Origin: Gemmatimonas sp.
Lineage (GTDB): Bacteria > Gemmatimonadota > Gemmatimonadetes > Gemmatimonadales > Gemmatimonadaceae
NCBI GenBank assembly: GCA_013822285.1
Contig: PNKF01000005.1
Span: forward strand, 1 to 36,145
Reading direction: 5' to 3'
Length of the DNA: 36,145 nt
In this document: positions 17,847 to 25,636 of the stretch, in pieces
Position numbering within the stretch: the first letter of the stretch is position 1
Layout of the letters: each line of letters begins with the position of its first letter
Notes under the pieces: generated by a model
Databases searched by the model: none
Seen by the model: only the letters and a program-made list of their open reading frames with translations
Told to the model about the DNA's origin: nothing
Made by a program: the position numbers and the translations under genes

Positions 17847-18392
17847 GTGACTTCCGATTTCACCGCTGTCTCCTCCGCACCGCGCACCCGGGCCTTCGCC
17901 GCCAGCTTCGGCGCCGTCTTGCTGCTCGATGTGCTCACCAAACGTTGGGCCGAGGCGTCGCTTGCGCTGCACGTGCCCGTTGAAGTGCTGGGCGGCACGC
18001 TGCGTTGGACGCTGACGTACAACACCGGTGCGGCGATGAGCCTCTCCGTGGGCGATTTCTCGCGGCCATTCTTCAGCATCGTCGCCATCGGCATGGTGGC
18101 GTACTTGCTGGTCCTGCTGCGTCAGTCGCCGGCGCAGTCGCGCGGCGTGCCGGCGGCTCTGGGCCTGCTCACGGCCGGTGCGATCGGCAACCTGATCGAT
18201 CGCCTGCGGCATGATCGCGGCGTGGTGGATTTCATCGACGTCGGCACCGCGAGCTGGCGCTTCTGGACGTTCAATGTGGCGGATATCGGCGTCAGCTGCG
18301 GCGCGGCCTTGTTGGCGCTGCTGCTGTGGCGCGAAGACGCCGCAGCGCGCAAGTTGCAGGAGTCCCCCTCACCCGAGAGTCCCGACCGATGA
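17847..18392 (+). CDS. lspA: Lipoprotein signal peptidase (signal peptidase II)
   Basis: LspA is the inner-membrane aspartyl protease that removes signal peptides from prolipoproteins. The 181-residue sequence has four membrane segments and both catalytic Asp motifs: GAIGNLIDRLRHDRGVVDFID (D118) and FNVADIGVSCG (D146). The TYNTGAAMSL segment matches the conserved N-x-G-A-A/x-F/M region. The GTG 17847 start gives an N-terminal tail slightly longer than usual (MTSDFTAVSSAPRTRAFA). Only 51 bp separate it from the divergent hrpB start. Its stop overlaps the next start as ATGA. Predicted lipoproteins in the same window would be its substrates. Confidence 0.95.
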   Translation: MTSDFTAVSSAPRTRAFAASFGAVLLLDVLTKRWAEASLALHVPVEVLGGTLRWTLTYNTGAAMSLSVGDFSRPFFSIVAIGMVAYLLVLLRQSPAQSRGVPAALGLLTAGAIGNLIDRLRHDRGVVDFIDVGTASWRFWTFNVADIGVSCGAALLALLLWREDAAARKLQESPSPESPDR

Positions 18393-19072
18393 CGCAGCGC
18401 CGCGAGTTTATCCGCCACGCCTCTCTCTTCGCCGCCGGCACGCTGGCGGCGGCGCCGCTCGCGACCGCTGAGGCGGCCTCGTTGACGGACGGTGCGGGCG
18501 CCCCGCTCGCGCAGGGCAGCTGGGACATGTCGTGGGTCGCGCGGGTGACCGGTCGCCACAAGATGGCCTTCGACGCGCACGAGATCTCCGAGGGCGTCTG
18601 CCTGCATCAGGCGCGGTCGTTCCTGCAGGGCTACAAGGATGTCTACGGCCTCGCCGACAGCGACGTCAGCGCGGTGCTCGTCATTCGCCACGGCGCCGTG
18701 CCGATGGTGATGAACGACTCGCTCTGGGCGGATGGCTTCTTCGGCGAGGAGAACAAGCTGAAGGATCCGGAGAGCGGGGAAGTCGCCAAGCGGAATCCGT
18801 TCATCAACGTGCCGGCCGGTGCGCGCCATGCGCTGACCTGGCCCGACGGTGCGCTCGACACGCTGATCTCGCGCGGCGTGATCGTCCTCGCCTGCAATCT
18901 CGCGCTCACCAACTATGCCGGTGGCATCGCGCGTCGCCGCAACATCCCGCGGCAGGACGGACTCGCGCTGGTGATGGACAACCTGATTCCCGGCGTCTAT
19001 CGCATGCCGACGGGTGTCTTCGCGACCTGTCATGCGCAGCAGTTGGGCTGCGGCGTACTGAACGCCGTCTGA
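18389..19072 (+). CDS. Tat-exported DsrE-like protein
   Basis: The track ORF starts at 18326, but ATG 18389 overlaps the lspA stop as ATGA and opens with a twin-arginine signal, MTQRREFIRHASLFAAGTLAAAPLATAEA, giving 227 residues. A folded or cofactor-bearing periplasmic protein is implied. The mature part has HKMAFDAHEISEGVCLHQARSFLQGYKDVYGL, SAVLVIRHGAVPMVMNDSLW and a C-terminal GVIVLACNLALTNYAGGIA...GVFATCHAQQLGCGVL, which recalls the DsrE/DsrF sulfur-relay fold with its conserved late Cys. Cys residues at EGVC, VLAC and ATCH...GCGV are candidates for thiol or metal chemistry. The role is unknown. Coupling to lspA probably reflects operon packing rather than function. Confidence 0.72.
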   Translation: MTQRREFIRHASLFAAGTLAAAPLATAEAASLTDGAGAPLAQGSWDMSWVARVTGRHKMAFDAHEISEGVCLHQARSFLQGYKDVYGLADSDVSAVLVIRHGAVPMVMNDSLWADGFFGEENKLKDPESGEVAKRNPFINVPAGARHALTWPDGALDTLISRGVIVLACNLALTNYAGGIARRRNIPRQDGLALVMDNLIPGVYRMPTGVFATCHAQQLGCGVLNAV

Positions 19073-19099
19073 GTCGCGGCACCAACCGCCGCGCACGAA

Positions 19100-20356
19100 C
19101 TATCGAGCGCGGCGATCGGCGAGCAGCGCCTCGGCGGCCCGCCGTCCACTGCGCAGGGCACCGTTGATGGACGGCGTCTCGAGATAGTCGCCGCAGCCGT
19201 AGAGCTGCGGACCGAGCCGCACCGCCGCGGCGACGGAATCCGGCGCAGGGACGGCGCGAGGGAGCGCGTAGGGCACGCGTGCGACACGCAGCAGCCGCCA
19301 GCCGCGCAGCGCATCGGCGCCGAACCATCCACTGAGTTGCGCACGCGCGTCGCGGTCGAGGATCGCGTCGTCGGCGTGGCCGCTGCCGACCACGGTCGCA
19401 GAGATCAGCGACTGCCCCGGTGGCGCATAGCTCGCGTTCACGTCGCTGGGCACGCAGACGTGATTCACCGGACCGCGGCGATCCTCGCCATTCAGCATGA
19501 GCAGCGGCTCGGCGATCGGCGATGCGGCGGCCGCGTAGTACAGCGTGACGCAGGACGACCATTGCGGCGCACGCGAACCCGGCAGCAGCACCGGCGCGTT
19601 ACGGGCATCGGTCGCCAGGATGACCGCGTCGGCGTCGAGCAGCTCGCCGGAGGCCAGCTCCACACGCGTGCCCTTCAGGCTGCGGACGCGCGCATCGACG
19701 CGCAGGCTGCCCTCGGGCAGACCGGCGGCGAGCTGCCGGGGGATCGCACCCATGCCGCCGCTCGGCAGTGTCGCATGGCCGATGGCGAACATGCCGAAGA
19801 GGAACTCGAACCAGTGCACGGGCGCGCCGAGCTGCGTGTCGAGGAAGACGCCGCCGAAGAATGGACGGAAGAAACGTTCGATGGCGCGATCGGAGAAGCC
19901 GCGGCGGTGCAGGCCGCGCGCGGCCGTCTCGTCGCCGCGCGCAATCGGATCGCCCTCGAGCGCGAGGATCGCATTTGAGCGCAGCTTGAGCATGCGCAGC
20001 GCATCGATCGGCGTGAACGCACCGGAGAACAGCGAGCGGACACCGGCGACCGGCGCGCGCCAGTGATCGGCCACGCGACCGAAACCGCCCTCGCGGCGAA
20101 TCAGCGCACCAGGCGCGAAGCGTCCGAGCTGCAGCGCCGCGAGATCGAGCTGCTGCCGCGCCTCAGGGTAGGAATCGAGCAGCACCTGGAAGCCGCGATC
20201 GAGCAGGAAACCGTCCACTTCGTCCGTGGCCACACGGCCGCCGACCTCAGCGCTCGCCTCGAGCAGCAGCGGAGCGACGCCGGCCGCCGCGAGGGTTCTC
20301 GCCGCCGCCAGGCCCGCGAGCCCGCCACCGATCACGATCACGTCATGGTTCGCCAT
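19100..20356 (-). CDS. FAD-dependent amine-oxidase / phytoene-desaturase-like oxidoreductase
   Basis: This 418-residue flavoprotein begins with the dinucleotide-binding motif DVIVIGGGLAGLAAARTLAAAGVAPLLLEASAEVGGRVATDEVDGFLLDRGFQVLLDSYPE, as in the NAD(P)-binding_8/amino-oxidase superfamily (carotenoid desaturases, protoporphyrinogen oxidase, monoamine oxidases). The C-terminal FAD segment is present: LYGCGDYLETPSINGALRSGRRAAEALL. The central region, HWFEFLFGMFAIGHATLPSGGMGAIPRQLAAGLP, would line the substrate site. Substrate is not readable; the closest recalled proteins are annotated generically as FAD-dependent oxidoreductases. A carotenoid or tetrapyrrole substrate would fit the hemN-bchJ and CarH-like genes but is speculative. 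It diverges from the methyltransferase gene with 40 bp between starts. Confidence 0.82.
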   Translation of the reverse strand: MANHDVIVIGGGLAGLAAARTLAAAGVAPLLLEASAEVGGRVATDEVDGFLLDRGFQVLLDSYPEARQQLDLAALQLGRFAPGALIRREGGFGRVADHWRAPVAGVRSLFSGAFTPIDALRMLKLRSNAILALEGDPIARGDETAARGLHRRGFSDRAIERFFRPFFGGVFLDTQLGAPVHWFEFLFGMFAIGHATLPSGGMGAIPRQLAAGLPEGSLRVDARVRSLKGTRVELASGELLDADAVILATDARNAPVLLPGSRAPQWSSCVTLYYAAAASPIAEPLLMLNGEDRRGPVNHVCVPSDVNASYAPPGQSLISATVVGSGHADDAILDRDARAQLSGWFGADALRGWRLLRVARVPYALPRAVPAPDSVAAAVRLGPQLYGCGDYLETPSINGALRSGRRAAEALLADRRAR

Positions 20357-20380
20357 ACTCGACCAATGCGTTGGACAAGG

Positions 20381-20389
20381 TGCTAGTTT
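20381..20389 (+). promoter_or_regulatory. Extended -10 box (TGnTAGTTT) close to the methyltransferase start
   Basis: TGCTAGTTT sits 7 nt before ATG 20397. An extended -10 needs no good -35, and none is seen. Transcription would begin at or within a base or two of the start codon, giving a leaderless or near-leaderless mRNA. There is no Shine-Dalgarno. Confidence 0.4.
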
Positions 20390-20396
20390 CCTGCCG

Positions 20397-20993
20397 ATGT
20401 CGAAGACCTACGACCGCGAATATTACGAACAGTGGTACCACGACCCCAACCGTCGTGTGATCACGCCCGCCGCCGTGGCCCGCAAGGTGCGGATGGTGCT
20501 GGGCATCGCGGAGGCCCTGCTTGAGCGGCCGGTGCGCAGCGTGCTCGATGTGGGATGCGGCGAGGGGGCCTGGCGTGAACACCTCCGGCGCGAGCGCCCC
20601 AACCTGCGCTACACCGGCGTCGAGTCCAGCGAGTACGTGCTCGAGCGATTCGGGCGTACCCGCGACATTCGCCGCGGCAGCTTCGGCAGCCTGGCGGCGC
20701 TGACACTCGACGGGCCGTACGATGTGATCGTCGTCTGCGATGTGCTGCAGTACGTGCCGGACGACGAACTCGGCCCGGGACTCTCGGCGGTCGCCGACCT
20801 GCTCGGTGGCGTGACGTACCTCGAAGCCTACGCGAAGGAAGATTCCATCGAAGGCGATCGCGCCGGCTGGCACGAACGCAGCGCGGCGCAGTACCTCGCA
20901 GAGTTCTCGAAGGCGGGATTGGTCGGCGTCGGCATGCACTGCTATGTGGGCGAGGCGCTGCGCGAGCAGACCGCCGCCCTCGAACGGCGATAG
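20397..20993 (+). CDS. Class I SAM-dependent methyltransferase
   Basis: ATG 20397 (MSKTYDREYYEQWYHDPNRRV) is chosen over the longer track ORF, whose extra N-terminus is antisense to the flavoprotein gene. The 198-residue protein has motif I VLDVGCGEGAWREHL, an acidic post-motif residue (TGVESSEYVLERF) and motif IV-like YDVIVVCDVLQYVPDDELG, a complete Rossmann methyltransferase core. The short C-terminal cap ends with EALREQTAALERR. The substrate is not evident. It lies 11 nt upstream of the TrpF-like gene and probably shares its transcript. Confidence 0.82.
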   Translation: MSKTYDREYYEQWYHDPNRRVITPAAVARKVRMVLGIAEALLERPVRSVLDVGCGEGAWREHLRRERPNLRYTGVESSEYVLERFGRTRDIRRGSFGSLAALTLDGPYDVIVVCDVLQYVPDDELGPGLSAVADLLGGVTYLEAYAKEDSIEGDRAGWHERSAAQYLAEFSKAGLVGVGMHCYVGEALREQTAALERR

Positions 20994-21004
20994 GCGACGG
21001 CCGC

Positions 21005-21652
21005 ATGCCGCAGCTGAAAGTCTGCTGCATCTCGTCGGTCGCGGAAGCGGAGCTTGCCGTCTCGCATGGCGCCGCGGCGCTCGGATTGGTGTCGGCGATG
21101 CCGAGCGGCCCCGGCGTCGTGGAAGACGCGATCATCCGCGAGGTCGCGGCCTGGGCGCGAGGCCGCGCGCGCAGCTTCTTGCTCACCTCCCGCACCGAGC
21201 CGGCCGCCATCGCCGAGCAGCTCGAGCAGCTGCAGCCCGAGACCGTGCAATTGGTCGATGCGCTGCCCGATGGTGCGCATCGCGAGCTACGGCGCCTGAT
21301 GCCATCCGTGCGCCAGGTGCAGGTGATTCACGTGCGATCCGAGGCAGACGTCGCCGAGGCGCTGCGCGTCGCACCGGACGTCGATGAGCTGCTGCTCGAC
21401 TCCGGCAATCCTGCGCTCACGGTGAAGGAGCTCGGGGGCACGGGTCGCACGCACGATTGGTCGCTGAGCGCGCGCATCGTGCGCGAGAGTCCCCTGCCGG
21501 TTTGGCTGGCGGGTGGGCTGCGCGCGGAGAACGCCGCACAGGCGATTGCGACCGTCCGGCCCCACGGCCTCGACGTATGCTCCGGCGTGCGCCGCGAGGG
21601 CAAGCTCGACCAAGTCCGGTTAGCCGCCCTGGCGGCGGTGCTACAGGCCTAG
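21005..21652 (+). CDS. TrpF-like (phosphoribosylanthranilate isomerase family) barrel protein, divergent
   Basis: This 215-residue TIM barrel aligns by eye with TrpF along its whole length. The KICGI start appears as LKVCCISS, the catalytic Asp strand as ELLLDSG, the phosphate-binding loop as GGTGRTHDWSL, and the C-terminus as VWLAGGLRAENAAQAIATVRPHGLDVCSGVRREGKLD. The general-base Cys and general-acid Asp are therefore kept. However, the usual substrate-binding segment with a KSxR motif reads GLVSAMPSGPGVV and lacks the Arg. No other trp gene is nearby; the partner is a methyltransferase. It may be a true TrpF placed outside an operon or a paralogue with another sugar-phosphate substrate. 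Confidence 0.75.
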   Translation: MPQLKVCCISSVAEAELAVSHGAAALGLVSAMPSGPGVVEDAIIREVAAWARGRARSFLLTSRTEPAAIAEQLEQLQPETVQLVDALPDGAHRELRRLMPSVRQVQVIHVRSEADVAEALRVAPDVDELLLDSGNPALTVKELGGTGRTHDWSLSARIVRESPLPVWLAGGLRAENAAQAIATVRPHGLDVCSGVRREGKLDQVRLAALAAVLQA

Positions 21653-21677
21653 CGTCGGCGGCATCCGTGCATTAACC

Positions 21678-21701
21678 TTTCATCCGGATATACGGATGAA
21701 A
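21678..21701 (+). promoter_or_regulatory. Perfect dyad operator overlapping the ArsR-methyltransferase start codon
   Basis: TTTCATCCG-GATATA-CGGATGAAA is a perfect 9-bp inverted repeat with a 6-nt spacer, and the ATG (21696-21698) lies within the right arm. A further CATCCG half-site occurs at 21662-21667. The size and symmetry suit a dimeric winged-helix ArsR protein, and the position implies autorepression. An RNA hairpin blocking initiation is an alternative. Confidence 0.65.
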
Positions 21702-22634
21702 CGACCCGCCCTCTTTGACCGCCTCTCGGCCCTGGCCGACCCGATTCGCTCGCGGCTCCTGCTGCTCCTCGAGCGGCACGAGTTGACCGTGTCGGAGCTT
21801 TGCAGCGTGCTGCAACTGCCGCAGTCGACCGTCAGCCGGCATCTCAAGGTGCTGTCCGGCGCGGGCTGGCTGGTGGCGCGTGAAGATGGGACGAGCAATC
21901 GGTATCGCTTGGATCCGAAGGCGCTCGATGCGGGCACGCGGAAGCTCTGGACCGCCGTGCGTGAGGAAGCGGAAGGCCTGCCGGCCGCCGCGCGGGACGC
22001 GCAGCGCGTGAAGGGCGTACTCGCCGATCGCCACACGCGCTCGCAGCAGTTCTTCGCGAGCTCGGCGGCGCAGTGGGACAAGGTGCGGGCGGAACTCTTC
22101 GGCACGCGCACGGAGTTGTTCGCGTTGGTCGGTTTGCTCGAGCCCACGCAGGTCGTCGGGGATCTTGGCTGCGGCACGGGCCAGCTCGCCGAGGTGATGG
22201 CGCCGTTCGTGCAGCAGGTGATCGCGGTGGACGAGTCCAGTGCGATGCTCAAGGCCGCCAAGGCGCGACTCGGCGCGCTCGAGAACGTCGAGCTGCGTGC
22301 CGGGAGCATCGAGGAGCTGCCGCTGGATGCCGCGACGCTCGATGTCGCCGTGCTCAGTTTGGTGTTGCACTACGTGGCGGATCCGGTGGCCGTGCTCACG
22401 GGCATCCGTCGCGCGTTGAAGCCGAAGGGCGGCAAGCTGCTGTTGGTCGACATGCTGCCGCACGACCGCGCCGAGTATCGCCAGACGATGGGCCATGTCT
22501 GGTTGGGCTTCGAGGCGGAGCAGGTGAAGGAGTGGGGCAGCGCCGCCGGATTCAAGACGGTGCGCGTCAACGCATTGCCGCCGAGCCCCACGGCCAAAGG
22601 TCCGTCGTTATTCGTCGCTGTGCTGTCGATGTAG
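21696..22634 (+). CDS. ArsR-family regulator fused to a SAM methyltransferase domain
   Basis: The 312-residue protein has an N-terminal ArsR winged helix (about 1-85): [65 protein letters not shown] linker and a class I methyltransferase domain follow (about 125-312), with motif [17 protein letters not shown], acidic motif [16 protein letters not shown] and [16 protein letters not shown]. The HTH keeps only one Cys of the classical ELCVC metal site, so metal sensing is unlikely. ArsR-methyltransferase fusions are widespread beside methionine-cycle genes. Here ahcY is next on the same strand, suggesting the methyltransferase domain reads SAM or SAH. The dyad over its start supports autoregulation. 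Enzymatic activity has not been excluded. Confidence 0.85.
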   Translation: MKRPALFDRLSALADPIRSRLLLLLERHELTVSELCSVLQLPQSTVSRHLKVLSGAGWLVAREDGTSNRYRLDPKALDAGTRKLWTAVREEAEGLPAAARDAQRVKGVLADRHTRSQQFFASSAAQWDKVRAELFGTRTELFALVGLLEPTQVVGDLGCGTGQLAEVMAPFVQQVIAVDESSAMLKAAKARLGALENVELRAGSIEELPLDAATLDVAVLSLVLHYVADPVAVLTGIRRALKPKGGKLLLVDMLPHDRAEYRQTMGHVWLGFEAEQVKEWGSAAGFKTVRVNALPPSPTAKGPSLFVAVLSM

Positions 22635-22687
22635 TCGAAGGTCGACCGCCGAGACGTCAGAAGTGTCGTTTCAGTGTCTCACCGCTT

Positions 22688-22708
22688 ACATCTCACATCT
22701 CACATCTT
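22688..22708. repeat. Three tandem ACATCTC heptamers in the ahcY leader
   Basis: ACATCTC-ACATCTC-ACATCTT lies 18 nt before the ahcY start within a pyrimidine-rich leader. The following TTGAGG may serve as ribosome-binding site. I see no SAH-riboswitch core in this 92-bp gap. Confidence 0.6.
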
Positions 22709-22726
22709 CAGTTGAGGTCCGTTCCA

Positions 22727-24217
22727 ATGACTGCCGTCGCACCCCAGCTCCACGCATTCGACGCGTCCGCCAAGGCCGGCCGCGAACCGTTCAAGGTCAA
22801 GGACCTCTCGCTCGCCGAGTGGGGCCGCCAGGAAATCCGCCTCGCCGAGTACGAGATGCCGGGCCTGATGGCGCTGCGCGCCGAGTACAAGGGCAAGAAG
22901 CCGCTCGCCGGCGCGAAGATCATGGGCTCGCTGCACATGACCATCCAGACGGCCGTGCTCATCGAGACGCTCACCGAGCTCGGCGCCGATGTGCGCTGGG
23001 TCTCCTGCAACATCTTCTCCACGCAGGACCACGCCGCGTCGGCGGTGGTCGTCGGCAAGGACGGCAGCGTCCAGCAGCCGCGCGGCACGCCGGTCTTCGC
23101 CTGGAAGGGCGAGACGCTCGAGGAGTACTGGTGGTGCACCGAGCAGGCCCTGATGTGGCCGGACGGCTCGGGCCCGAACCTCATCCTGGATGACGGCGGC
23201 GACGCCACGATGCTCGTGCACAAGGGCACGGAGTTCGAGGCCGCGGGCAAGGTCCCGGCCTTCGACGCCGCGAACGAGCCGGAAGAGTGGGGCGTGATCC
23301 TCGAGCTGCTGCGCAAGACGCTCAAGGAAGACCCCAAGCGTTGGACGAACGTCGGCAAGGCCATCCGCGGCGTCTCCGAGGAGACGACGACGGGCGTGCA
23401 CCGCCTCTACGAGATGATGCAGGCCGGCAAGCTGCTCTTCCCGGCGATCAACGTGAACGACGCCGTGACGAAGTCGAAGTTCGACAACCTCTACGGCTGC
23501 CGTCACTCGCTCACCGACGGCATCCTCCGCGCGTCGGACGTCATGCTCGCCGGCAAGGTCGCCGTCGTCATGGGATACGGCGACGTCGGCAAGGGCTCGG
23601 CGCAGTCGCTGCGTGCGCAGGGCGCGCGCGTCGTGATCACGGAAGTCGATCCCATCTGCGCGCTGCAGGCCGCGATGGAAGGCTACCAGGTCACCACGCT
23701 GGATGAGGTCGTCAGCACCGCCGACGTGTTCATCACGGCGACCGGCAACGCCGACATCATCACGGTCGAGCACATGGCCAAGATGAAGGACAAGGCCATC
23801 GTCGGGAACATCGGCCACTTCGACAACGAGATCGACATGGCCGGTCTCAAGAACCTGAAGGGCATCAAGCGCAACCAGATCAAGCCGCAGTTCGACGAGT
23901 GGATCTTCCCGGACGGCCACTCCGTCCTCATCCTCGCCGAAGGCCGCCTGCTCAACCTCGGCTGCGCCACGGGCCACCCGTCCTTCGTGATGTCGGCCTC
24001 GTTCACCAACCAGGTGATGGCGCAGATCGAGCTGCACGTGAACAACAGCAAGTACGAGAAGAAGGTGTACACGCTGCCCAAGCACCTCGACGAGAAGGTG
24101 GCGCGACTGCACCTCGACAAGCTCGGCGTGAAGCTCACGAAGCTCACGGAGAAGCAGGCCGCGTACATCGGCGTGCCGGTGGACGGGCCGTACAAGCCGG
24201 ATCACTACCGCTACTAA
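22727..24217 (+). CDS. ahcY: Adenosylhomocysteinase (S-adenosyl-L-homocysteine hydrolase)
   Basis: The enzyme splits S-adenosylhomocysteine into adenosine and homocysteine using tightly bound NAD, relieving product inhibition of methyltransferases. ATG 22727 ([16 protein letters not shown]) gives 496 residues; the track ORF upstream of it is a shadow of the ArsR fusion. Conserved blocks run throughout: [83 protein letters not shown], the NAD loop [14 protein letters not shown], and the C-terminal [11 protein letters not shown] with its Lys and Tyr. The length suits the bacterial form with the extra insertion. TTGAGG lies about 10 nt upstream. It is preceded by the ArsR-methyltransferase fusion, its likely regulator. 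Confidence 0.97.
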   Translation: MTAVAPQLHAFDASAKAGREPFKVKDLSLAEWGRQEIRLAEYEMPGLMALRAEYKGKKPLAGAKIMGSLHMTIQTAVLIETLTELGADVRWVSCNIFSTQDHAASAVVVGKDGSVQQPRGTPVFAWKGETLEEYWWCTEQALMWPDGSGPNLILDDGGDATMLVHKGTEFEAAGKVPAFDAANEPEEWGVILELLRKTLKEDPKRWTNVGKAIRGVSEETTTGVHRLYEMMQAGKLLFPAINVNDAVTKSKFDNLYGCRHSLTDGILRASDVMLAGKVAVVMGYGDVGKGSAQSLRAQGARVVITEVDPICALQAAMEGYQVTTLDEVVSTADVFITATGNADIITVEHMAKMKDKAIVGNIGHFDNEIDMAGLKNLKGIKRNQIKPQFDEWIFPDGHSVLILAEGRLLNLGCATGHPSFVMSASFTNQVMAQIELHVNNSKYEKKVYTLPKHLDEKVARLHLDKLGVKLTKLTEKQAAYIGVPVDGPYKPDHYRY

Positions 24218-24262
24218 GAACGAGAAGCGAAGAGCGAAGGAACAGCTCAAGGAGTGAAAGCC

Positions 24263-24322
24263 GAGGGGTGAAGGTCGGAGGGCTCGAAGCGAAAGCTTTC
24301 TGCCCTCCAACCTTCACCCCTC
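24263..24322. terminator. Large inverted repeat downstream of ahcY, likely a two-way terminator
   Basis: Arms of 21 nt (24263-24283 GAGGGGTGAAGGTCGGAGGGC; 24302-24322) pair with one mismatch around an 18-nt loop that holds the palindrome GAAAGCTTTC. Purine-rich flanking sequence to the left (from 24218) and pyrimidine-rich sequence to the right (to about 24361) extend the symmetry imperfectly. It separates ahcY from the convergent propeller gene. Confidence 0.7.
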
Positions 24323-24361
24323 GTACGTCTTCCTTCGATTCTCAGCCTCGCTTTTCGCTCC

Positions 24362-25636
24362 TCAGCGCACGACGTCCACGCCGCCAGCCTGCTGTCCAAC
24401 TTCCACGCTGGCCACGCGCCGCAGCACCCGCAGGTCGATGATGTCCACCGTGCTCTTCTCCGACCCTACGCCCTCGTTGGTGATGAACGCATAGCGGTCA
24501 TCGCTGGAGATCGCCGCGCCGTGCACCACGCGCCGCGTCGTCGGGATGCGCGCCAGCTCGCGGCCGCTCTGCGTATCGAACACGCTCACGGACTGCCCGC
24601 GCTTGTTCGTCGCCACGAGGCGCCGGCCGTCCTGCGTCACCGCGAGGTTGTACACGCCGTCGCCGGCGCGAATGCGGCGCAACATGCGCCACGAGGCGAC
24701 GTCGATCTCGACGATCTCGCTGCTCTTGTTGCAGGCCACCCACACGCGCGAGCCGTCGGGGGAGGGCTGGGCCCAGGTCGGCGAGCAGCTCACGTCGCCG
24801 GGCGCCGGCGGTTCCATGCCGTGGCCGCCCATGTCGTGACCCGCGTGCGCATCGGCCCCGCGACGGGGCGGGGCACCGGGCATGCCCATCTCCTTGCCGG
24901 CGGTGAGGAAGAAGTGCCGCGCCACGTCGAAGCGCGCAGCGTCGACCTCGACGAGCATCTCATCCATCATGCACGCGGAGTAGTGGCGCGTGCCGCTCGC
25001 ATTGAGCCGCGAGCCATGCGGCATCGTGCAGGTCGGGATGCGCGCGACCTCGATCATCTCGCGCGATTCGACCACCGAGACCGACGACGTCACCATGTCA
25101 CCGTGCAGGTTGAAGTTCACCACCCACACGAAGAATCCGTCGGGGCTGACCTGCGCGGTTGCGGGAAAGGGCCCGAGCACCACGCGACCGACGGGCTCGT
25201 CGGAATCCGTGCGGAACTTCCACAGCGAGCCACCGGGCAATCCATGCGCCGTGGACACGAAGTAGTGCTGGCCGTCCGGTGCCAGCGCCACGCCGTGCGG
25301 GCCGTCGGGGTCAATCAGCGACATGCCAACCGGCGCGACCTTCTCCACGCGTGCGCCGGCAGGACCGAAGCTGATGCGCGCGATCTCATCCACCGACTCC
25401 GATACCACGATCGCGCGATACTCGCGCGTCGGCGCCTCGGGCGGCGCGGGCTCCGTCAGGATGCGCGGACGCAGCTCGGCGGTGTCCGGCGGCAATGATT
25501 CCGTGAGGATGCGTGGCCGGAGGTCGGCTTCCTCATGGCGCGGCCTACAGGCCGCTGCCGCGATCACGACCAGCGCGAACGCGGCAGCGAGCGGGGTGAG
25601 ACGGAGGCGCGGCAGCGGCGCCCGACCGTCGGTCAC
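24362..25636 (-). CDS. Secreted YncE/cytochrome d1-type beta-propeller protein with a His/Met-rich loop
   Basis: The track starts at 25675, but GTG 25636 overlaps the upstream stop as GTGA and gives a proper export signal: MTDGRAPLPRLRLTPLAAAFALVVIAAAAC. It is 424 residues, perhaps a lipoprotein, although AAAC is a weak lipobox. The N-terminus repeats ADLRPRILTE / AELRPRILTE. Seven or so propeller blades follow, such as HGVALAPDGQHYFVSTAHG, QVSPDGFFVWVVNF and YNLAVTQDGRRLVATNKRGQSVSVFD, the YVTN/YncE pattern. Between blades lies AHAGHDMGGHGMEPP, and nearby CTMPHG, SACMMDE, VSCSPTW and VACNKSS; together these could bind copper. Function is unknown. It is the second gene of a coupled pair with the LVIVD protein. 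Confidence 0.78.
   Translation of the reverse strand: MTDGRAPLPRLRLTPLAAAFALVVIAAAACRPRHEEADLRPRILTESLPPDTAELRPRILTEPAPPEAPTREYRAIVVSESVDEIARISFGPAGARVEKVAPVGMSLIDPDGPHGVALAPDGQHYFVSTAHGLPGGSLWKFRTDSDEPVGRVVLGPFPATAQVSPDGFFVWVVNFNLHGDMVTSSVSVVESREMIEVARIPTCTMPHGSRLNASGTRHYSACMMDEMLVEVDAARFDVARHFFLTAGKEMGMPGAPPRRGADAHAGHDMGGHGMEPPAPGDVSCSPTWAQPSPDGSRVWVACNKSSEIVEIDVASWRMLRRIRAGDGVYNLAVTQDGRRLVATNKRGQSVSVFDTQSGRELARIPTTRRVVHGAAISSDDRYAFITNEGVGSEKSTVDIIDLRVLRRVASVEVGQQAGGVDVVR

Noticed and set aside
17796-18212. N-terminal extension of hrpB in the ORF track
   Set aside because: It is antisense to lspA and its residues (QQDQQVRHHADGDD) are not protein-like; HrpB motifs begin after 17795.
22635-22726. 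SAH riboswitch upstream of ahcY
   Set aside because: I looked for the conserved SAH-riboswitch core and pseudoknot sequences and saw none; the leader is a pyrimidine-rich heptamer repeat instead.
22700-24310. 536-aa minus-strand ORF opposite ahcY
   Set aside because: Shadow of one of the most conserved enzymes in the window.
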